Assembly (NCBI RefSeq): GCF_018491765.1
Contig: NZ_JABWCU010000003.1
Span: forward strand, 310,001-374,000
DNA length: 64,000 bases
From: Novosphingobium profundi
GTDB taxonomy: Bacteria; Pseudomonadota; Alphaproteobacteria; Sphingomonadales; Sphingomonadaceae
Direction: 5' to 3'
Shown here: in pieces, positions 28,265-39,590 of the stretch
How the letters are laid out: each line of letters starts with the position of its first letter
How positions within the stretch are numbered: the stretch's first letter is position 1
Position numbers and translations under genes: made by a program
The notes under the pieces: generated by a model
The model's input: only the letters and a program-made list of their open reading frames with translations
Databases searched by the model: none
Told to the model about the DNA's origin: nothing

Positions 28265-29446
28265 ATGGAAGATATCTACATTATCAGCGGCGCGCGCACG
28301 GCCATCGGCACGTTTGGCGGCGCGCTTGCGGGTTTCCGCCCCGCGGAACTCGGCACCATCGCCATCAAGGAGGCCATCGCGCGCGCCGGGATCGACGCGG
28401 CGCGGATCGAAAACGTGGTGGTGGGCACGGTCGTCCCGACCCAGCCCAAGGACGCCTATGTCTCGCGCCTCGCCTCGGTCAACGCGGGCGTGCCGATCTC
28501 CTCGCAGGCGATGAACGTCAACCGCCTGTGCGGCTCGGGCCTCCAGGCCATCGTCTCGGCCGCGCAGGCCATCGCGCTGGGCGAGCACAGCTTCGCGATC
28601 GGTGCGGGCTGCGAGGTCATGTCGAATTCCACGCACATGACCAACGCCGCGCGCAAGGGCGTCAAGATGGGCGCGTTGACCTTCGAGGATGGCATGCTGG
28701 GCGCGCTGACCGATCCCTTCGCCGACATCCACATGGGTGTGACGGCCGAGAACGTCGCGGCGCAGTGCCAGATCACCCGCGAGGATCAGGACGCACTGGC
28801 GGTCGAAAGCCACCGCCGCGCGGCCGCTGCGATCGAGAAGGGCTACTTCAAGGAGCAGATCGTCCCGGTCGAGATCAAGACCCGCAAGGGCGTGACGGTC
28901 TTCGACACCGACGAGCATGTGCGCGCGGACGCCACGCTGGAATCGATGGCCAAGCTGAAGCCCGTCTTCCAGAAGGACGGCACGGTGACCGCGGGCAATG
29001 CCTCGGGCATCAACGACGGCGCGGCGGCGCTGGTGCTGGCGAGCGGTTCGGCGGTGGCCGAGCAGGGGCTCAAGCCCATGGCGAAGATTCTGGGCTGGGG
29101 CCACGCGGGTGTCGAGCCTTCGGTCATGGGTCTGGGGCCCGTGGCGGCGGTGCCCGTGGCGCTGAAGCGTGCGGGGCTCAGCCTCGATCAGATCGACGTG
29201 ATCGAGAGCAATGAAGCCTTCGCCGCGCAGGCTTGCGGCGTTGCCAAGGAGCTGGGCTTCGATCCGGCCAAGACCAACCCCAACGGTTCGGGCGTGTCGC
29301 TGGGCCATCCGATCGGCGCGACCGGGGCGATCCTGACGATCAAGGCGATGTACGAGCTGAAGCGCACCGGCGGCAGGTACGGCCTCATCACGATGTGCAT
29401 CGGTGGCGGGCAGGGCATTGCCATGGTCATCGAGGCCTGCGCCTGA
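28265..29446 (+). CDS. Acetyl-CoA acetyltransferase (thiolase)
   Basis: 393 residues, a full-length degradative/biosynthetic thiolase. The nucleophile Cys is in VNRLCGSGLQAI near residue 90, the His in GHPIGATGA near 348 and the second Cys in CIGGGQG near 378; ESNEAFAAQ and NASGINDGAAA are also present. It either condenses two acyl-CoA units or cleaves 3-ketoacyl-CoA. In this operon it probably handles C5 ketoacyl-CoA from odd-chain fat, releasing acetyl-CoA and propionyl-CoA (a BktB-like role), but PHA synthesis cannot be excluded. It starts 88 bases after pccB at ATG 28265 and its stop shares one base with the next start. Confidence 0.92.
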   Translation: MEDIYIISGARTAIGTFGGALAGFRPAELGTIAIKEAIARAGIDAARIENVVVGTVVPTQPKDAYVSRLASVNAGVPISSQAMNVNRLCGSGLQAIVSAAQAIALGEHSFAIGAGCEVMSNSTHMTNAARKGVKMGALTFEDGMLGALTDPFADIHMGVTAENVAAQCQITREDQDALAVESHRRAAAAIEKGYFKEQIVPVEIKTRKGVTVFDTDEHVRADATLESMAKLKPVFQKDGTVTAGNASGINDGAAALVLASGSAVAEQGLKPMAKILGWGHAGVEPSVMGLGPVAAVPVALKRAGLSLDQIDVIESNEAFAAQACGVAKELGFDPAKTNPNGSGVSLGHPIGATGAILTIKAMYELKRTGGRYGLITMCIGGGQGIAMVIEACA

Positions 29447-29886
29447 TGCAGCTTGGCCGGCTCAATCACGTAGGGATCGCGGTGCCCGACATGGAGACCG
29501 CGCTCGCGCATTGGCGCGACGTCATGGGCGCGCGCTGCGTCCATGAGCCCATCGTGATCGAGCGGGCAGGCCTGCTCATCCGTTTCGTCGACACCCCCGC
29601 GGATGGCTCGATGCACGGAACGCAGGTCGAACTGTTGCAGCCCTTGCGCGAGGACAGCACGGTCAGCGAATTCCTGCGCGCCAATCCGGCAGGCGGCCAG
29701 CACCACCTGTGCTTCGAGGTGCCCGACATCCATGCGGCGCATGCCTGGTTCACGCAGGCCGGCAAGCGCGTGCTCGGCGAGCCGCGTCCGGGCGCGCACG
29801 GCCATCCGATCTTCTTCGTCCATGGCGATGACATGGGCGGCGTTCTCACCGAAATACTCGAAACCCCCAAGGAACCTCAGCCATGA
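29446..29886 (+). CDS. VOC-family protein, methylmalonyl-CoA epimerase-like (first of tandem pair)
   Basis: 146 residues, one glyoxalase-fold unit with the epimerase layout: NHVGIAVPDMETAL with a metal-binding His near residue 8, GTQVELLQP with Gln/Glu ligands near 64, GGQHHLCFEVPDI near 87 and the C-terminal LTEILE. All metal ligands are kept, so it may be active. It differs from the next gene by a shorter mid loop and by HWRDVMGARCVHEP. It overlaps the thiolase stop by one base and ends four bases into the next gene. It could be a second epimerase with another acyl-CoA, or a diverging copy. Confidence 0.85.
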   Translation: MQLGRLNHVGIAVPDMETALAHWRDVMGARCVHEPIVIERAGLLIRFVDTPADGSMHGTQVELLQPLREDSTVSEFLRANPAGGQHHLCFEVPDIHAAHAWFTQAGKRVLGEPRPGAHGHPIFFVHGDDMGGVLTEILETPKEPQP

Positions 29887-30332
29887 AACTGGGCCGCCTT
29901 AACCATGTGGGCGTCGCGACGCCCGACCTCGATGCCGCGATCGCGTTCTACAAGGACGTGATGGGCGCGGCCGTCGTTACCGAGCCTTTCGTGCTGGAAA
30001 GCCAGAAGGTACGTGTGTGCTTCGTCGAGACGCCGCAGGAAAGCGGCGCGCTCGGCACTGCCGGGGGCACGCAGATCGAACTGCTCGAGCCCACCGATCC
30101 GGCTTCGGCGGTGGGCAAGTGGCTTGAGAAGAACCCGCTCGGGGGCCAGCACCACATCTGTTACGAAGTCGAGGACATCCTCGAGGCCAAGGCCTGGTTC
30201 GAGGGTCTGGGCAAGCGTGTGCTGGGCGAGCCGCGCGTGGGTGCGCACGGCACGATGATCTTCTTCGTCCACCCCAAGGACATGGGCGGCCAGCTGACCG
30301 AGATCATGGAACGTCCCAAGGGGGCGCACTGA
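29883..30332 (+). CDS. mce: Methylmalonyl-CoA epimerase (second of tandem pair)
   Basis: 149 residues. It converts (S)- to (R)-methylmalonyl-CoA between propionyl-CoA carboxylase and the mutase. The family motifs are textbook: NHVGVATPDLDAAI, a long loop FVETPQESGALGTAG, TQIELLEP, GGQHHICYEVEDI, KRVLGEPRVGAHG and LTEIMERPKG. This copy matches the canonical epimerase better than the preceding gene, so it is the likelier housekeeping enzyme. The ATG at 29883 overlaps the previous gene by four bases and its stop overlaps the next start by one. Confidence 0.92.
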   Translation: MKLGRLNHVGVATPDLDAAIAFYKDVMGAAVVTEPFVLESQKVRVCFVETPQESGALGTAGGTQIELLEPTDPASAVGKWLEKNPLGGQHHICYEVEDILEAKAWFEGLGKRVLGEPRVGAHGTMIFFVHPKDMGGQLTEIMERPKGAH

Positions 30333-31111
30333 TGTCGGATAGTCTCAGGATCGAACGCGAGGGTGATGTCGCGATCTTCACCCTTTCGCGCGAGGATCGC
30401 CTTAACGCGCTGACACCGGGGCTGCTGGTCGAACTGCGCGAGGGCCTCGAAGCCGCCGTCGCCGACGGTGCGCGCGCGCTGGTGCTGACCGGCGCGGGCC
30501 GGGCCTTTTCCTCGGGTGCGGACTTGCAGGCGGACGGTGTCGACGCGCTGTCGCCCGATCTGGGCGAGACGCTGGCGAGTTCCTACAATCCGCTGGCGCG
30601 CACTCTGGCCGAGCTCCCGGTGCCACTGGTCGCGGCGGTGAACGGACCGGCCGTGGGGGCGGGCATGGGCTTTGCGCTCGCGGGCGACATCGTCGTTGCC
30701 GACCGTTCGGCCTACTTCCTGCTCGCCTTCGCCAACATCGGCCTGGTGCCCGATGCCGGAGCGACCTGGATGGTGGCCAGCAGCGTGGGGCGCGCGCGCG
30801 CAATGGAGATGGCGCTGCTGGGCGAGAAGATTTCCGCCGAGGCGGCGCAGGCGATGGGCCTTATCGCGCGCGTGGTCGACGATGGTACGGCGCTTGCCGA
30901 GGCCAAGGCGATCGCGGCCAGGCTTGCGGCGGGGCCAAGCCTCGCGCTCGGGCTGATCCGCAAGCAGGTGCTTCATGCGCTCGACAACAGCTTTGCCGCC
31001 AGCCTCGAGCTTGAGGCGGCGCACCAGACCAAGGCCGGTTTCACCGACGATTTCCAGGAGGCCGTCACCGCCTTCCGCGAAAAGCGCAAACCCGAGTTCA
31101 AGGGACGTTGA
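30332..31111 (+). CDS. Enoyl-CoA hydratase/isomerase family protein (PaaG-like)
   Basis: 259 residues, crotonase fold. The oxyanion loops are present: [16 protein letters not shown] near residue 55 and [23 protein letters not shown] near 107, with [11 protein letters not shown] where the second catalytic Glu of true hydratases would be; Asp-Ala-Gly there is typical of isomerases such as PaaG. It may isomerise or hydrate an unsaturated acyl-CoA feeding the propionyl-CoA pathway; the substrate is not predictable. One-base overlap with the epimerase; the mutase start follows its stop by one base. Confidence 0.88.
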   Translation: MSDSLRIEREGDVAIFTLSREDRLNALTPGLLVELREGLEAAVADGARALVLTGAGRAFSSGADLQADGVDALSPDLGETLASSYNPLARTLAELPVPLVAAVNGPAVGAGMGFALAGDIVVADRSAYFLLAFANIGLVPDAGATWMVASSVGRARAMEMALLGEKISAEAAQAMGLIARVVDDGTALAEAKAIAARLAAGPSLALGLIRKQVLHALDNSFAASLELEAAHQTKAGFTDDFQEAVTAFREKRKPEFKGR

Positions 31112-31112
31112 G

Positions 31113-33260
<2,148 letters not shown>

Positions 33261-33290
33261 GGCAAGAGGGCAGGGTAGGGCGCGCAGGCG

Positions 33291-34100
33291 ATGGCATTGG
33301 GTTTCTCGGTGGAGGCATTGCTCCCCCAGGCACGGGTCGAAGGGCCCTTGCGCATGGGGCTGGTGCGCCTGTCGCAGGACGAGTGGCTCGATCCGTCGCC
33401 CAAACTCGCCGCGCGCGCGGCGGCCTTCGACGCGCATCCGGGAAGCGTGCTGGTACGCCCGGAAGCCGAACCGGCGATCGCTGAACTGGCGCAGCTGCTT
33501 GGCGTCGAGGGCGGGCTCGAGGCCTGCGCCCGCGCAGTCTGGGAGGACTTGTGCGTGATGGTCCAGGCCGAGCCCGGCGGTCCGTTCCACCTTGCGGCCG
33601 CGGCGGTCGCCTTTCCCACCGACTGGCGGCTGGAGGAAAAGATGGGGCAGGCCGTCCACGCGATCCACACCCCCATCGACGGCTATGCCGACGCGCTTTC
33701 GAGCGGGGTCGACAAGTTCATGGATGGCTTGCAGTCGTTCAACATCTTCGGGCGGACCAATGCCTTCGTCGTTGCCAGCGACGACTTGCGCTACTTGCCG
33801 AAGGACCCGCCTGAGACGCGTTTCGCGCACGTCACGCCCGACAATGCGGGCGAGGCGCTCTACGTGCGCTGCGAGCGGGAAGCCTTGCGGCGCCTGCGAA
33901 AATCGCGCGCGATCGTCTTTACCATCGGCATCTATCGCACGGCGCTGGGCACGCTTTCGGATGCGGGCGTCGCACGCATCGCACGTTCGGTTGAGGGTTT
34001 TGGTGGCTCGGAACTGGCACGAAGGGCCGGAGGGCATTATGGAGCGGCATTGAGTGCCTACGCGTCGCAGCGCGACAAGGCCCGGGCCGTACAAGGATGA
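33291..34100 (+). CDS. Haem-dependent oxidative N-demethylase-like protein (DUF3445)
   Basis: 269 residues. The pattern [14 protein letters not shown] near residue 105, [19 protein letters not shown] after it, GRTNAFVV, and [29 protein letters not shown] near 200 is that of the DUF3445 family, whose studied members are haem proteins that demethylate amines such as dimethylamine. The substrate here is unknown. Its place between methylmalonyl-CoA mutase and biotin synthase is unexpected, and the start of bioB overlaps its stop by four bases, so it belongs to the operon. ATG 33291. Confidence 0.75.
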   Translation: MALGFSVEALLPQARVEGPLRMGLVRLSQDEWLDPSPKLAARAAAFDAHPGSVLVRPEAEPAIAELAQLLGVEGGLEACARAVWEDLCVMVQAEPGGPFHLAAAAVAFPTDWRLEEKMGQAVHAIHTPIDGYADALSSGVDKFMDGLQSFNIFGRTNAFVVASDDLRYLPKDPPETRFAHVTPDNAGEALYVRCEREALRRLRKSRAIVFTIGIYRTALGTLSDAGVARIARSVEGFGGSELARRAGGHYGAALSAYASQRDKARAVQG

Positions 34101-35161
34101 CACAGACAATGACCACCGCCCCCCAGAGCGAACCGCGCAACGACTGGACCCGCGAGGAAATCGCGCAGCTGTTCGATCTGCCCTTTACCGAACTGGTCTT
34201 CCGCGCCGCCGAAGTGCACCGTGCGAACCACAAGGCGAACGAGGTTCAGCTCTCCACGTTGCTCTCGATCAAGACCGGCGGCTGTCAGGAAGACTGCGGC
34301 TACTGCTCGCAGTCGGTCCACGCCAACAGTGGCGTCAAGGCGACCAAGCTGATGGGCGTTTCCGAAGTGCTCCAGCGCGCCGCGCAGGCCGCCGACCAGG
34401 GCTCGACCCGCTTCTGCATGGGCGCCGCCTGGCGCAACCCCAAGGACCGCGACATGCCCGCCATCATCGAGATGGTGAAGGGCGTGCGCGCGATGGGCAT
34501 GGAAACCTGCATGACGCTGGGCATGCTGACCGCCGACCAGGCGGCCATGCTCAAGGACGCCGGGCTCGACTACTACAACCACAACATCGACACTTCGCCC
34601 GAACGCTATGACGAGGTCATCACCACGCGCACGATGGAGGACCGTCTCGACACGCTCTCGAACGTGCGCATGGCGGGCATGAACGTGTGCTCGGGCGGGA
34701 TCGTGGGCATGGGCGAGACCCGCGCGGATCGCGTCGGTTTCGTCCACACGCTGGCGACGCTGCCCGATCACCCGCAGTCGGTGCCGGTCAACGCGCTGGT
34801 GCCGGTCAAGGGCACGGTGCTGGGCGACATGCTGGCCGACACGCCGCTCGCCAAGATCGACGACGTCGAGTTCGTGCGCACGGTCGCCGTTGCGCGCATC
34901 ACCATGCCCCATTCGATGGTGCGGCTTTCGGCGGGGCGCGAATCCATGTCCGAGATGACGCAGGCGATGTGCTTCATGGCCGGCGCCAACTCGATCTTCA
35001 CCGGCGACAAGCTGCTCACCGCCCCCAACGCGGGCGACGACAGCGACCTTGCCATGTTCGAACGCCTGGGCCTCAAGCCCATGGCGATCACCGAGACATC
35101 CGCCGAGGTCGAGGCTTCGCGCATGCCCAAGGGCTGCGCCAAGCTGGAGGCGGCGGAGTAA
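34097..35161 (+). CDS. bioB: Biotin synthase
   Basis: 354 residues, radical SAM TIM barrel. BioB inserts sulfur into dethiobiotin. The 4Fe-4S cluster cysteines are CQEDCGYC at 63-70; the SAM motif region [12 protein letters not shown], the [11 protein letters not shown] motif, [14 protein letters not shown] and the Arg of [15 protein letters not shown], which ligands the 2Fe-2S cluster, are all present. The rest of the bio genes is not nearby. Its position two genes before pccA, whose product carries biotin, suggests co-regulation of cofactor and enzyme. ATG 34097 overlaps the preceding stop (ATGA). Confidence 0.96.
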   Translation: MTQTMTTAPQSEPRNDWTREEIAQLFDLPFTELVFRAAEVHRANHKANEVQLSTLLSIKTGGCQEDCGYCSQSVHANSGVKATKLMGVSEVLQRAAQAADQGSTRFCMGAAWRNPKDRDMPAIIEMVKGVRAMGMETCMTLGMLTADQAAMLKDAGLDYYNHNIDTSPERYDEVITTRTMEDRLDTLSNVRMAGMNVCSGGIVGMGETRADRVGFVHTLATLPDHPQSVPVNALVPVKGTVLGDMLADTPLAKIDDVEFVRTVAVARITMPHSMVRLSAGRESMSEMTQAMCFMAGANSIFTGDKLLTAPNAGDDSDLAMFERLGLKPMAITETSAEVEASRMPKGCAKLEAAE

Positions 35162-35226
35162 TCCATTTCAGATAAGGCGCGGGCGGCCCCTGAGTGGGCT
35201 GGCCCGGCAAGTTGGAGGAAGACGGG

Positions 35227-37248
35227 TTGTTCAAGAAGATCCTGATCGCAAATCGCGGCGAGATTGCCTGCCGCGTGATCAAGACCGCGCGCCGTATGGG
35301 TATCCAGACGGTGGCCGTCTACTCCGACGCCGACGCCCAGGCTCCGTTCGTGAAGATGGCCGACGAGGCCGTCCACATCGGCCCGTCGCCCGCCGCTGAA
35401 AGCTACCTGCTGGCCGACAAGATCATCGCTGCTTGCAAGGCAACCGGGGCCGAGGCCGTGCACCCGGGCTATGGTTTCCTCTCCGAGCGCACCTCGTTCG
35501 CCGAGGCGCTCGCCAAGGAAAACATCGCGTTCATCGGCCCGCCCCCGGGCGCGATCGCGGCGATGGGCGACAAGATCGAATCGAAGAAGCTGGCCAAGGC
35601 GGCGGGCGTGAACGTCGTGCCCGGCTACGTCGGCGTGATCGAGGACACCGAGCACGCGGTGACGATCTCGAACGAGATCGGCTACCCGGTGATGATGAAG
35701 GCGTCGGCCGGCGGCGGGGGCAAGGGCATGCGCCTCGCCTGGTCGGAAACGGACGTGCGCGAGGGCTTCGAGGCGACGCGCCGCGAGGGTCTCAACTCCT
35801 TCGGCGACGACCGTGTCTTCATCGAAAAGTTCATCGAGAACCCGCGCCACATCGAGATCCAGATCCTGGGCGACAAGCACGGGACCATCCTCTACCTCAA
35901 CGAACGCGAATGCTCGATCCAGCGCCGCCACCAGAAGGTCGTCGAGGAAGCGCCGTCGCCCTTCGTCAGCCCCGAAATGCGTAAAGCCATGGGCGAGCAG
36001 TGCGTCGCGCTGGCGCGTGCGGTGGATTACCACTCGGCGGGCACGGTCGAGCTCATCGTTTCGGGTGCGGACCCGACGGGCCAGTCGTTCTACTTCCTCG
36101 AGATGAACACGCGTCTCCAGGTCGAGCACCCGGTTACCGAAGCCATCACCGGCATCGACCTCGTCGAGCAGATGATCCGCGTCGCCTATGGCGAAAAGCT
36201 GGAGATGACGCAGGACGACGTGAAGATCGAGGGCTGGGCCATCGAGAACCGCGTCTACGCCGAGGACCCCTATCGCGGCTTCCTGCCCTCGACGGGGCGG
36301 CTCATCCGCTACAACCCGCCGGTCGACGGCTGGAGCGACGACGGCAGCGCCAACGGCCGGCGTGGCATCGACGGTATCCGCGTCGACGATGGTGTCTACG
36401 AGGGCGGTCAGGTCTCGATGTTCTACGATCCGATGATCGCCAAGCTGGTGACCTGGGGCGAGACGCGCGATGAAGCCGCCGACAAGCAGATCGCCGCGCT
36501 CGACGCCTTCGAGATCGAGGGCCTGGGGCACAACATCGATTTCGTGAGCGCGATCATGCAGCACGAGCGCTTCCGCTCGGGCGAACTGACCACCGGCTTC
36601 ATCGCCGAGGAATATCCCGAAGGATTCCACGGCGCTCCGGCCTCGGCCGAGCTCAAGGTCAAGCTGGTGGCGGTAGCCGGTTTCATCGCGGCAGCCCGTT
36701 CGGACCGCGCGCGCCGGGTCGATGGACAGCTTGCGATGCCGCTCGACCCGCCGGGCGAATGGACCGTCACGCTCGACAAGGAGGCCTATACGGTCGTCGT
36801 CGAGGAGGACACGATCCTCGTCAACGACGTCGAGGTCGACATGGAGCTGGAATACACCCCCGGTGACCGCTTCATCGACGCCGACATCGACGGCGAGCCG
36901 ATCACGATGAAGCTGGGCGTGACCCGCACCGGTTTCACGATGACGACGCGTGGGGCGATTCACAAGCTCGACTGTCTGCCCACGCGCGTGGCGCAGTACG
37001 CGCGCCATATGATCGAGAAAATTCCGCCCGATCTTTCCAAATTCCTGATCTGCCCGATGCCGGGTCTGCTGGTCTCGCTCAACGTGGGCGAGGGCGACAA
37101 GGTCGAGGCCGGCCAGCCGCTCGCGGTGATCGAGGCGATGAAGATGGAAAACATCCTGCGCGCCGAGAAGTCTGGGACGGTCAAGGCGCTCAACGCCAAG
37201 GCGGGCGACAGCCTTGCGGTCGACGCGATCATTCTGGAGCTGGAATAA
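35227..37248 (+). CDS. pccA: Propionyl-CoA carboxylase alpha subunit (biotin carboxylase plus biotin carrier)
   Basis: 673 residues: an N-terminal biotin carboxylase (ATP-grasp; ILIANRGEIACRVI, HPGYGFLSER, MMKASAGGGGKGMRL, EMNTRLQVEHPVTE), a BT-like middle region of beta strands, and a C-terminal biotin carrier with the modified Lys in EAMKMEN at residue 639. It carboxylates biotin for PccB. I chose TTG 35227 because GGAGGAA stands six bases upstream; the GTG at 35194 would add 11 atypical residues. It follows bioB by 65 bases and pairs with pccB 8.5 kb upstream in the same run. Confidence 0.95.
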   Translation: MFKKILIANRGEIACRVIKTARRMGIQTVAVYSDADAQAPFVKMADEAVHIGPSPAAESYLLADKIIAACKATGAEAVHPGYGFLSERTSFAEALAKENIAFIGPPPGAIAAMGDKIESKKLAKAAGVNVVPGYVGVIEDTEHAVTISNEIGYPVMMKASAGGGGKGMRLAWSETDVREGFEATRREGLNSFGDDRVFIEKFIENPRHIEIQILGDKHGTILYLNERECSIQRRHQKVVEEAPSPFVSPEMRKAMGEQCVALARAVDYHSAGTVELIVSGADPTGQSFYFLEMNTRLQVEHPVTEAITGIDLVEQMIRVAYGEKLEMTQDDVKIEGWAIENRVYAEDPYRGFLPSTGRLIRYNPPVDGWSDDGSANGRRGIDGIRVDDGVYEGGQVSMFYDPMIAKLVTWGETRDEAADKQIAALDAFEIEGLGHNIDFVSAIMQHERFRSGELTTGFIAEEYPEGFHGAPASAELKVKLVAVAGFIAAARSDRARRVDGQLAMPLDPPGEWTVTLDKEAYTVVVEEDTILVNDVEVDMELEYTPGDRFIDADIDGEPITMKLGVTRTGFTMTTRGAIHKLDCLPTRVAQYARHMIEKIPPDLSKFLICPMPGLLVSLNVGEGDKVEAGQPLAVIEAMKMENILRAEKSGTVKALNAKAGDSLAVDAIILELE

Positions 37249-37312
37249 CCTTGCCGCGTTCCAGTGATGGAGCCCCCGTGACGGGGCTCTACGGCATGCG
37301 GCGGGCCTGAGC

Positions 37313-38107
37313 ATGGCGGGTCTTGGAGCCATCCTCGCGGCGGCTCAGCCGCGCGATGGCGGCTTCGCGGTCGAGATCGGGCCCGACTGGCTGCAGGGCC
37401 GCACGGCCTATGGCGGGGTGAGTTCGGCGCTGGCGCTGGAAGCGGCTCGCCGGGTGCTTCCGGCCGAACGCGCGCTGGAGCTGCCCTTGCAGTCCGCGCA
37501 GTTCTCGATGATGGCCCCGCTCGCGGGCCGCGTCGAGGCGCGGGGACGGATCGTGCGCGAAGGGCGCAACGCGATCTGGGTCACGGCCGAGCTGGTGGGG
37601 GAGAAAGGCACCGGCTTCCTGGCCAATTGCGTGTTCATGGCCAAGCGCGCAAGTGCCCTCTCGCTCGCGGGTTACCCGATGCCTGAGGCGGTTATTCCGC
37701 TCGAACAGGCCTCGGGTTTCGAAGGGATCCGGCTTCCCGCCTTCATGGCCGAGCATTTCGAGACGCGCGTTGCGCTGGCGGGCCCGGATCTAGGGCAAGC
37801 GGACTTGTGCTGGTGGGTGCGCCTGCGCGATGCGCAAGGGCTGGCCCCCGAGGTCGAGGCGGTGCTGGTGGGCGATGCCCTGCCGACCGCCGTACTGCCG
37901 CTTCTGCCTGCCGGTACGCCGATCAGCTCGATGCAGTGGCACGTCAACATGCTCGATGCCGCGACGCGCCCGCGCGATGGCTGGTGGTTGATCCGCTCGA
38001 CCTGCCGCCAGTCGGCAACGGGGCTCGCCAGCGAGGACATCGTGCAATGGCGCTCGGACGGCACGCCGGTGATCGCCGGCATGCAGTCCGTCGCCGTCTT
38101 CGGCTGA
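37313..38107 (+). CDS. Acyl-CoA thioesterase-like protein (TesB/4HBT type)
   Basis: 264 residues forming a double hotdog: N-terminal half with WLQGRTAYGGVSSALALEAARRVL and a C-terminal half with SSMQWHVNMLDAA and the strand IVQWRSDGTPVIAGMQSVAVF typical of the TesB-like thioesterase superfamily. It probably hydrolyses acyl-CoA in the cytoplasm, perhaps relieving CoA trapped as propionyl- or methylmalonyl-CoA given its place at the end of the operon. A GC hairpin (37270-37289) lies between pccA and this gene. Substrate unknown. ATG 37313. Confidence 0.8.
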   Translation: MAGLGAILAAAQPRDGGFAVEIGPDWLQGRTAYGGVSSALALEAARRVLPAERALELPLQSAQFSMMAPLAGRVEARGRIVREGRNAIWVTAELVGEKGTGFLANCVFMAKRASALSLAGYPMPEAVIPLEQASGFEGIRLPAFMAEHFETRVALAGPDLGQADLCWWVRLRDAQGLAPEVEAVLVGDALPTAVLPLLPAGTPISSMQWHVNMLDAATRPRDGWWLIRSTCRQSATGLASEDIVQWRSDGTPVIAGMQSVAVFG

Positions 38108-38120
38108 GCGCTGCTCGCGG

Positions 38121-39509
38121 TCAGGCCGGATCGGCCAGCGTCTTGCCCAGCACCAGCTTGAGCACCGCGAAGGCGACCAGCCCGAAGGCCGCGCTGGCGA
38201 CGTGGAGCAGCCAGAAGTGCATGGTGTCCATCGAGGAGTACCAGCCGCCCACGATCCCCACCGCCTTGTTCGCGGCGAAGAAGGCCAGGTAGTAGAGCCC
38301 CACGACCGTGGCGTTGAGCGCCTTGGGGGCGACCTTGGTGAAGAGCGCGAGGCTGACCGGCATCAGGTGCGCAAAGCCGATCGAGTTGAAGAAGTGGAAC
38401 ATCACCGGCCAGAACAGGCCGACCTTGGCATCGCCGGGGGCCGTCGCCGCCGCGATCACCAGGCACATGCCGCCGATGATGATGAAGACCGAGCCGATCA
38501 CCATCTTGCCCAGTTCGTCGGGCTCGCGGCCGGTGCGCTCGCCCTGCCACTTCCAGAACCAGGCGACCGCCACCAGCATCGTGAACGAGAGCGTGGCGTC
38601 GACGGTGATCATCCAGCTGGTGGGCAGGCGGGTGCCGAAGAAGGTCAGCGCGAACTTGTCGTCGGCCCAGACGAGGTAGGCGTTGAAGATTTCCTGGTTG
38701 GTGAGCATCGCAACCGCAAGGACCGGGATGAGCACGGCGAGCGCGCCCAGGCGCGGCAGATCGGCGCGGGTGAGCTTGCCCGAGGCGGTCTTCTCGGCCT
38801 TGGGGCTCTTGCCGTCCTCCGGGAGCCAGGGGCGGGCCTTGAGGTAGAGCACCAGGCCGATCACCATGACCACGCCGGCGGTCCCGAAGCCGTAGTGCCA
38901 GCCCAGTTCCTCGCCCGCCGTGCCCGCGATGAGCGGGGCGGCGATGACCGAGACGTTGATCGCGATGTAGAAGATCTGGAAGGCCATCGCGCGGCGCAAG
39001 TCGTTGGGTCCGTAAAGCTCGCCCACCTGGCTCGCGATATTGCCCTTGAACAGCCCGACGCCGACGATCAGCGACAGCAGCGCGAAAAGGAACATCCCCT
39101 CGAAGGCCATCAGGAAGTGGCCCAGCGACATGATCACGCCGCCCGCGATCAGCGCCGCGCGCCGTCCCAGCCAGCGGTCGGCGACGATGCCGCCAAGGAC
39201 CGGGGTCAGGTAGACCAGCGAGGTGTAGTCGCCGAAGATCGCCGAGGCGAGCGGCTGGCCTTCGAGCCCGGCATAATGCCCCGCGCGCAGCCAGGCGAGC
39301 CCCACGACCTTGCCGATGTTTTCAGGCAGAAGCAGGTACTTGACCATGTAGAGCACGAGCAGTGTCTGCATGGAGTAGTACGAGAAGCGCTCGCAGCCCT
39401 CGACGAAGGAGAGATAGCCCAGCCCCTTGGGGTGACCGAGGAAGGCGCGGTCGTCACGGGAGGTATCCTCGTGAAATTCGAGTTCGGGTGTCGCTTCGGG
39501 TGCGGTCAT
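38121..39509 (-). CDS. Proton-dependent oligopeptide transporter (POT/PTR family)
   Basis: 462 residues with about 12-14 hydrophobic segments; inner-membrane di/tripeptide-proton symporter. The first helix carries the POT motif EGCERFSYYSMQTLLVLYM (ExxERFxYY, proton coupling), followed by TPVLGGIVADRWLGRRAAL and the FYIAINVS motif (PTR2 signature) near residue 200. The spacing of residues is normal, so it is probably functional. It converges with the thioesterase gene (13 bases between stops) and lies upstream of aroB on the same strand with an 81-base gap; the two are probably not related in function. Confidence 0.9.
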   Translation of the reverse strand: MTAPEATPELEFHEDTSRDDRAFLGHPKGLGYLSFVEGCERFSYYSMQTLLVLYMVKYLLLPENIGKVVGLAWLRAGHYAGLEGQPLASAIFGDYTSLVYLTPVLGGIVADRWLGRRAALIAGGVIMSLGHFLMAFEGMFLFALLSLIVGVGLFKGNIASQVGELYGPNDLRRAMAFQIFYIAINVSVIAAPLIAGTAGEELGWHYGFGTAGVVMVIGLVLYLKARPWLPEDGKSPKAEKTASGKLTRADLPRLGALAVLIPVLAVAMLTNQEIFNAYLVWADDKFALTFFGTRLPTSWMITVDATLSFTMLVAVAWFWKWQGERTGREPDELGKMVIGSVFIIIGGMCLVIAAATAPGDAKVGLFWPVMFHFFNSIGFAHLMPVSLALFTKVAPKALNATVVGLYYLAFFAANKAVGIVGGWYSSMDTMHFWLLHVASAAFGLVAFAVLKLVLGKTLADPA

Positions 39510-39590
39510 GGATGCTCGCGTAACTTTGTTCTGGTTGCGGGCACCATTATCACGGTTTTCGGTAATGTCATGTGAATGGCGCGAAACCGC

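Noticed and set aside
37270..37289. Hairpin between pccA and the thioesterase gene as operon terminator
   Set aside because: The stem is short and no T-run follows, so read-through into the thioesterase gene is likely.
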